Shown here: positions 6,395-9,331 of the stretch, in pieces
Layout of the letters: every line of letters starts with the position of its first letter
Numbering within the stretch: position 1 is the stretch's first letter
Made by a program: the position numbers and the translations under genes
Notes under the pieces: model-generated
What the model was told of the DNA's origin: nothing
Databases searched by the model: none
The model's input: the letters and a program-made list of their open reading frames with translations, nothing else
NCBI GenBank assembly: GCA_030589225.1
Contig: JAUUWD010000039.1
Span: forward strand, 1 to 9,331
Length of the DNA: 9,331 nt
Direction of reading: 5' to 3'
Source of the DNA: Desulfobacteraceae bacterium
GTDB taxonomy: Bacteria; Desulfobacterota; DSM-4660; Desulfatiglandales; Desulfatiglandaceae

Positions 6395-7801
6395 ATGAAA
6401 AGCATGAGGGATTTTATTGCCGCAGGTGAAAAAGAAGGACTTTGTAAAAGGATCAAGGCAGAGGTTGACTGGAACCTGGAATTGTCTCATATCGCTAAAC
6501 TCAACGAGGAAAAGCAGGGCCCGGCCCTCCTTTTTGAGAATGTAAAGGATTATGATACACCGGTCATTACCAGCGTATGCACGACAACGCAAAGGCTTGC
6601 TTTGATCATGGGTCTGCCCCTCGAATCCACTCTCGTGGATCTTTACGAATCATGGGCCAAACTGGGTGAAAACCTGACCCCGCCCAAGTGGGTGGATGCG
6701 GCCGGTGCTCCCTGTAAGGAAAATATCATGACGGGTGACGATATCGATCTTTATAAGTTCCCCGTGCCCCAGTGGTATCCCTTGGACGGCGGACGTTTTA
6801 TCGGCACAGCTCATTTCATCATCAGCAAAGACCCTGATACCGGCTGGGTTAACCTGGGAACTTACCGGAGCCAACTTCTCGGAAAAGACAAGATGGGTAC
6901 CCAGTTCATCAAGGGAAAACACGCCGACATCATGCTCAAGAAATACCAGGCAATGGGTAAACCCATGCCGGTAGCTTCAGTTATCGGATGCGATCCCCTG
7001 CTTTTCATCTTAGGGGCAGCCCGCGTTTCAGCCTTTACATCGGAATATGATGTAGCCGGCGCACTCCGGGGCGAAGCCGTGGAAGTGGTCAAGGGAGAAA
7101 CCGTGGATCTTCCCATACCGGCCCATGCGGAGATTGTGATCGAAGGCGAGGTGGATGCCGAAAAATTTATGGAAGAAGGACCGTTCGGCGAATACACCGG
7201 CTATTATTCAGGGGTAGGGACGGACCCGCGCAATTTTATCGACGTCAAATGCATCACCCACAGGAACAACCCGATTATGTGGGGAACCACTGTGGGCCGG
7301 GCCGTAACCGACACACACATGACCATGGCCCTCTCATACGGCGCCACCCTGTGGCAGCAGTTGCTGGCCATGAAAATACCCGGGTTGAAGGCGGTCTACT
7401 GTCCGCCTGAAGGGTCCGGCAGGTTCCTGGCCATTATCTCCGTGAAGCAGATGTATCCCGGGCACGCCGACCAGGTGCTGACAGCGGCTATTTCAACGGA
7501 GATGGGCGCCTATGGCCTCAAAACGGTCATTGTGGTGGATGAGGACATTGATCCGTGGGATATCCCAAGGGTGTTATATGCCCTTAGCTTCAGATTTCAG
7601 CCCAACAGGTCCCAGGTCATCAAGCGGGGAAGATCCACACCGTTAGACCCTTCCCTTCCCATAAACGCAAGGGAGATAACAGGCAGGCTGCTCTTAGATG
7701 CAACCATCCCCTATGATTGGAAGGAAAAACCCATACCCATTGAGCTTGATCCGGATGTAGTTAAAAAAGTCGAGGCCAGATGGTCTGAATTAGGGTTTTA
7801 G
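6395..7801 (+). CDS. UbiD-family prFMN-dependent (de)carboxylase, likely aryl-phosphate or hydroxyarene carboxylase
   Basis: A 468-residue UbiD-family enzyme of full family length. These use prenylated FMN for reversible decarboxylation of aromatic or unsaturated acids. It opens with MRDFIAAGEKEG. GTYR (R158) matches the prFMN-contacting arginine, and EGPFGE (E261 and E266) matches the two glutamates of the catalytic E-R-E network known from Fdc1. The segments LDGGRFIGTAHFI, VIGCDPLLFILGAA and PEGSGRFLAIISVKQMYPGHADQV are also typical. Placed after a phenylphosphate-synthase-like pair, it best fits a phenylphosphate-carboxylase-type subunit (PpcA/PpcB relatives) or a 4-hydroxybenzoate-type decarboxylase. 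Thauera uses two UbiD-like subunits plus two others, but only one is seen here. The prFMN synthase (UbiX) must be encoded elsewhere. Third-position G/C use appears higher than in the AOR gene. Confidence 0.88.
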   Translation: MKSMRDFIAAGEKEGLCKRIKAEVDWNLELSHIAKLNEEKQGPALLFENVKDYDTPVITSVCTTTQRLALIMGLPLESTLVDLYESWAKLGENLTPPKWVDAAGAPCKENIMTGDDIDLYKFPVPQWYPLDGGRFIGTAHFIISKDPDTGWVNLGTYRSQLLGKDKMGTQFIKGKHADIMLKKYQAMGKPMPVASVIGCDPLLFILGAARVSAFTSEYDVAGALRGEAVEVVKGETVDLPIPAHAEIVIEGEVDAEKFMEEGPFGEYTGYYSGVGTDPRNFIDVKCITHRNNPIMWGTTVGRAVTDTHMTMALSYGATLWQQLLAMKIPGLKAVYCPPEGSGRFLAIISVKQMYPGHADQVLTAAISTEMGAYGLKTVIVVDEDIDPWDIPRVLYALSFRFQPNRSQVIKRGRSTPLDPSLPINAREITGRLLLDATIPYDWKEKPIPIELDPDVVKKVEARWSELGF

Positions 7802-7822
7802 AACGTACTCAAATTATGGATG

Positions 7823-7866
7823 CCTCCTCAAGATGTAGTAGAGTGAAGACTGGCATCAAGAGGAGG
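7823..7866 (+). promoter_or_regulatory. Stem-loop between the UbiD and Tm-1-like genes
   Basis: CCTCCTC-AA-GATG (7823-7835) can pair with CATC-AA-GAGGAGG (7854-7866). This gives 7 + 4 base pairs around an AA/AA internal mismatch and an 18-base loop. The 3' arm contains a GGAGG that resembles a ribosome-binding site but is followed by no usable start; the true site is GGAGG at 7886-7890. With no T-run after it, it is not an intrinsic terminator. It may be an mRNA processing or protein-binding structure, or chance. Confidence 0.4.
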
Positions 7867-7896
7867 TGTTCTTCAGCAATAGTTTGGAGGTGAACA

Positions 7897-9171
7897 ATGA
7901 TAATAGCTGTGATCGGCATGCTCGATGAGAGGGAAGAAAGCCTGCAGCTCATAAAGGATCACATAGAGGGAAGAGGGCATAAAACCATACTTATTGATAT
8001 CAGCATCGGTACCGGCGCTATTACGTCTGCCTTGAAGGCAGACGTCAACTGCGAGGAAATAGCCGGTATCAGTGAGACGACGGTTGATAACATAAGAAAC
8101 ATGTTGGCCAAAGAGAGGGATAAGGCTACCTCGCTTGTAGCTGAAGGTCTGGGCAAAAAGTTGCAGGGGCTTTATCAGACAGGAGGACTGCATGGCGTTA
8201 TAGCCGTAGGCGGGATGACAGGAACGTTCATTACCCTCACAGCCATGAAATCGTTGCCTTTCGGCCTGCCCAAGCTCCTGATCTCGAGTGTGGCGGCCAT
8301 GCCGGCATATGCAAAGAAGCTTGCAGAATACTTCGGGGTCAGAGATATCACCGTGATGCATAGTGTGGTTGATACCGTGGGTGCAAATCCGCTTGTCCGG
8401 AATTTGATGATCAATGGCGCCGGAGCAATAAGCGGAATGGTTGAGGAGTACGAGGCGCCTAAGAAGGAAGAAAAACCGTCAATTGCTATTACCGAATTTG
8501 GCTTCTGCGATAAGGGTGCCCACTATGTCAGAGAATCCCTGGAAAAAGATTATAATATTGTGTCTTTTCATGCTACCGGGATAGGTGAGAAGGCGGCAGT
8601 AGACCTGGTCGGCCAGGGCTTATTTGAGGCCTTTATTGATCTCGTGCCGGGCGGCTTTAGTGAATATCTCTTAGGGGGAAACCGTGCAGCCGGGCCGGAT
8701 AGGCTCGATGCAGCCTGCAATCAAGGCAAACCCTATATCCTGTCTCCATGCGGGTTTGACATGATTAGTTGCGGTCCCATTCAGAGGAGAGACGAAGGAG
8801 ATCCGCTCTGGGTTTCTCGTAAACTGGCCGAAAGAAAATTCCTTATTCAAGACGCCATCAGAGTTCAAGCAAGAACAAGTCCTGAAGAGATGCAGACCAT
8901 CGCCCGGGCCGTGGCTGAAAAACTGAATAAATATAAGGATAAGAAGTTGGTGAAGTTCGTTGTGCCAACTAAAGGTTTTTCCTCGTTAAGCGTCGAGGAT
9001 GGCGCCCTTTATGATCCTGACTCAGATAAGACCTTCATTGGAGAGCTAATAAAAAACCTGGACCCCCAGATAGAAACCATCCAGGTTGACACCCACATAA
9101 ACACACCGGAGTTTGCCCGGGCCGTTGTGGAGGCCCTTGAGGACAGCTTTAAACATCAGGCAGGTAAATAA
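7897..9171 (+). CDS. Tm-1-like ATP-binding domain protein (UPF0261 family)
   Basis: A 424-residue protein matching the UPF0261 / Tm-1-like family, named after the tomato Tm-1 resistance protein whose N-terminal domain binds ATP. The biochemical role in bacteria is not settled. The N-terminal domain (1-185) has AVIGMLDER, GVIAVGGMTGTFITLTAMKS (100-119), a PKLLISSVA strand, and VMHSVVDTVGANPLVRNLM followed by INGAGAISGM (172-181). The second domain (195-420) has ITEFGF, FHATGIGEKA (224-233), LVPGGFSEYLLGGNRAAGPD (249-268) and PCGFDMIS. A typical HNP..TLMRT stretch is replaced by FLIQDAIRVQARTSPEE, so this copy is somewhat divergent. The ribosome-binding site GGAGG (7886-7890) sits six bases before the ATG. 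It lies between UbiD and a CoA-ligase-like gene, suggesting an accessory part in the same catabolic operon, but no reaction is assigned. Confidence 0.85.
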   Translation: MIIAVIGMLDEREESLQLIKDHIEGRGHKTILIDISIGTGAITSALKADVNCEEIAGISETTVDNIRNMLAKERDKATSLVAEGLGKKLQGLYQTGGLHGVIAVGGMTGTFITLTAMKSLPFGLPKLLISSVAAMPAYAKKLAEYFGVRDITVMHSVVDTVGANPLVRNLMINGAGAISGMVEEYEAPKKEEKPSIAITEFGFCDKGAHYVRESLEKDYNIVSFHATGIGEKAAVDLVGQGLFEAFIDLVPGGFSEYLLGGNRAAGPDRLDAACNQGKPYILSPCGFDMISCGPIQRRDEGDPLWVSRKLAERKFLIQDAIRVQARTSPEEMQTIARAVAEKLNKYKDKKLVKFVVPTKGFSSLSVEDGALYDPDSDKTFIGELIKNLDPQIETIQVDTHINTPEFARAVVEALEDSFKHQAGK

Positions 9172-9209
9172 CAAGCAACCCCGGGATGCCACCAGCATGG
9201 AGGGTAGCA

Positions 9210-9331
9210 ATGTTCCCTAAATCAGACAAGTTCTGGAATCCTCTTCTTGAAACCCTGCCAAGGGAAAAGATCAGAGAACTACAGGTCAAAAAATTCAGGC
9301 GGATAATGAAATGGGCCTTTGAGCATTCAAA
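9210..9331 (+). CDS. Phenylacetate-CoA ligase-like adenylate-forming enzyme (5' part only)
   Basis: The first 40 codons of a gene cut off by the window edge. The peptide has FWNPLLETLPREKIRELQ and then KKFRRIMKWAFEHS, the characteristic opening of PaaK-type phenylacetate-CoA ligases, in which a tryptophan is followed by ETLPREEL..LQ and a helix ending in a histidine/serine turn. GGAGGG (9199-9204) precedes the ATG by five bases, and the gap from the Tm-1-like stop is only 38 bases, so it is in the same transcription unit. An ATG at 9197 runs into a stop after seven codons and is not used. The family forms acyl-CoA from aryl or arylacetic acids with ATP, which would suit activation of a hydroxybenzoate made by the UbiD enzyme. 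The substrate cannot be read from this fragment, and the AMP-binding motifs lie outside the window. Confidence 0.75.
   Translation, partial: MFPKSDKFWNPLLETLPREKIRELQVKKFRRIMKWAFEHS

Noticed and set aside
7873..8361. 162-codon minus-strand ORF opposite the Tm-1-like gene
   Set aside because: The plus frame has clear family motifs throughout; the minus product is rich in C, H and S with no recognisable domain.

Overview
The window looks like part of an anaerobic aromatic-degradation locus, probably from a strictly anaerobic, deltaproteobacterium-like (Desulfobacterota) sulfate reducer or syntroph. That placement is an inference. It rests on a tungsten-type aldehyde:ferredoxin oxidoreductase, a two-subunit phenylphosphate-synthase-like kinase, a UbiD (de)carboxylase, and dispersed palindromic repeats of a kind I associate with such genomes. 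All intact genes are on the + strand.

Layout. 14-2194: a small ABM-fold protein followed 18 bases later by a 613-residue aldehyde:ferredoxin oxidoreductase with all four cluster cysteines. 2195-3006: a decayed region. It holds the C-terminal end of a LysR regulator on the minus strand, butted against the C-terminal end of an aconitase-X swivel (DUF126) gene on the plus strand that carries an in-frame TAG, then an AT-rich leader. 3007-6053: two genes that match, in size and domain split, the alpha (about 70 kDa, phospho-histidine swivel) and beta (about 40 kDa, ATP-grasp) subunits of phenylphosphate synthase, separated by a palindromic repeat with an 8-base period. 6054-6394: 341 non-coding bases packed with hairpins, a MITE-like element with 13-base inverted ends, and a possible promoter/operator. 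6395-7801: a UbiD-family prFMN (de)carboxylase. 7897-9171: a Tm-1-like (UPF0261) protein. 9210 to the edge: the N-terminus of a phenylacetate-CoA-ligase-like adenylating enzyme.

Working model (inference): the alpha/beta kinase phosphorylates a phenol-like substrate with ATP (giving AMP and phosphate), the UbiD enzyme carboxylates the aryl phosphate in para position, and the CoA ligase thioesterifies the resulting aromatic acid. The AOR could oxidise an aromatic aldehyde or handle low-potential electrons. The role of the Tm-1-like protein is unknown. The gamma (CBS-domain) subunit of the synthase and the extra carboxylase subunits known from Thauera are not in the window, so the substrate (phenol, catechol, a cresol, aniline or another) cannot be fixed from this sequence.
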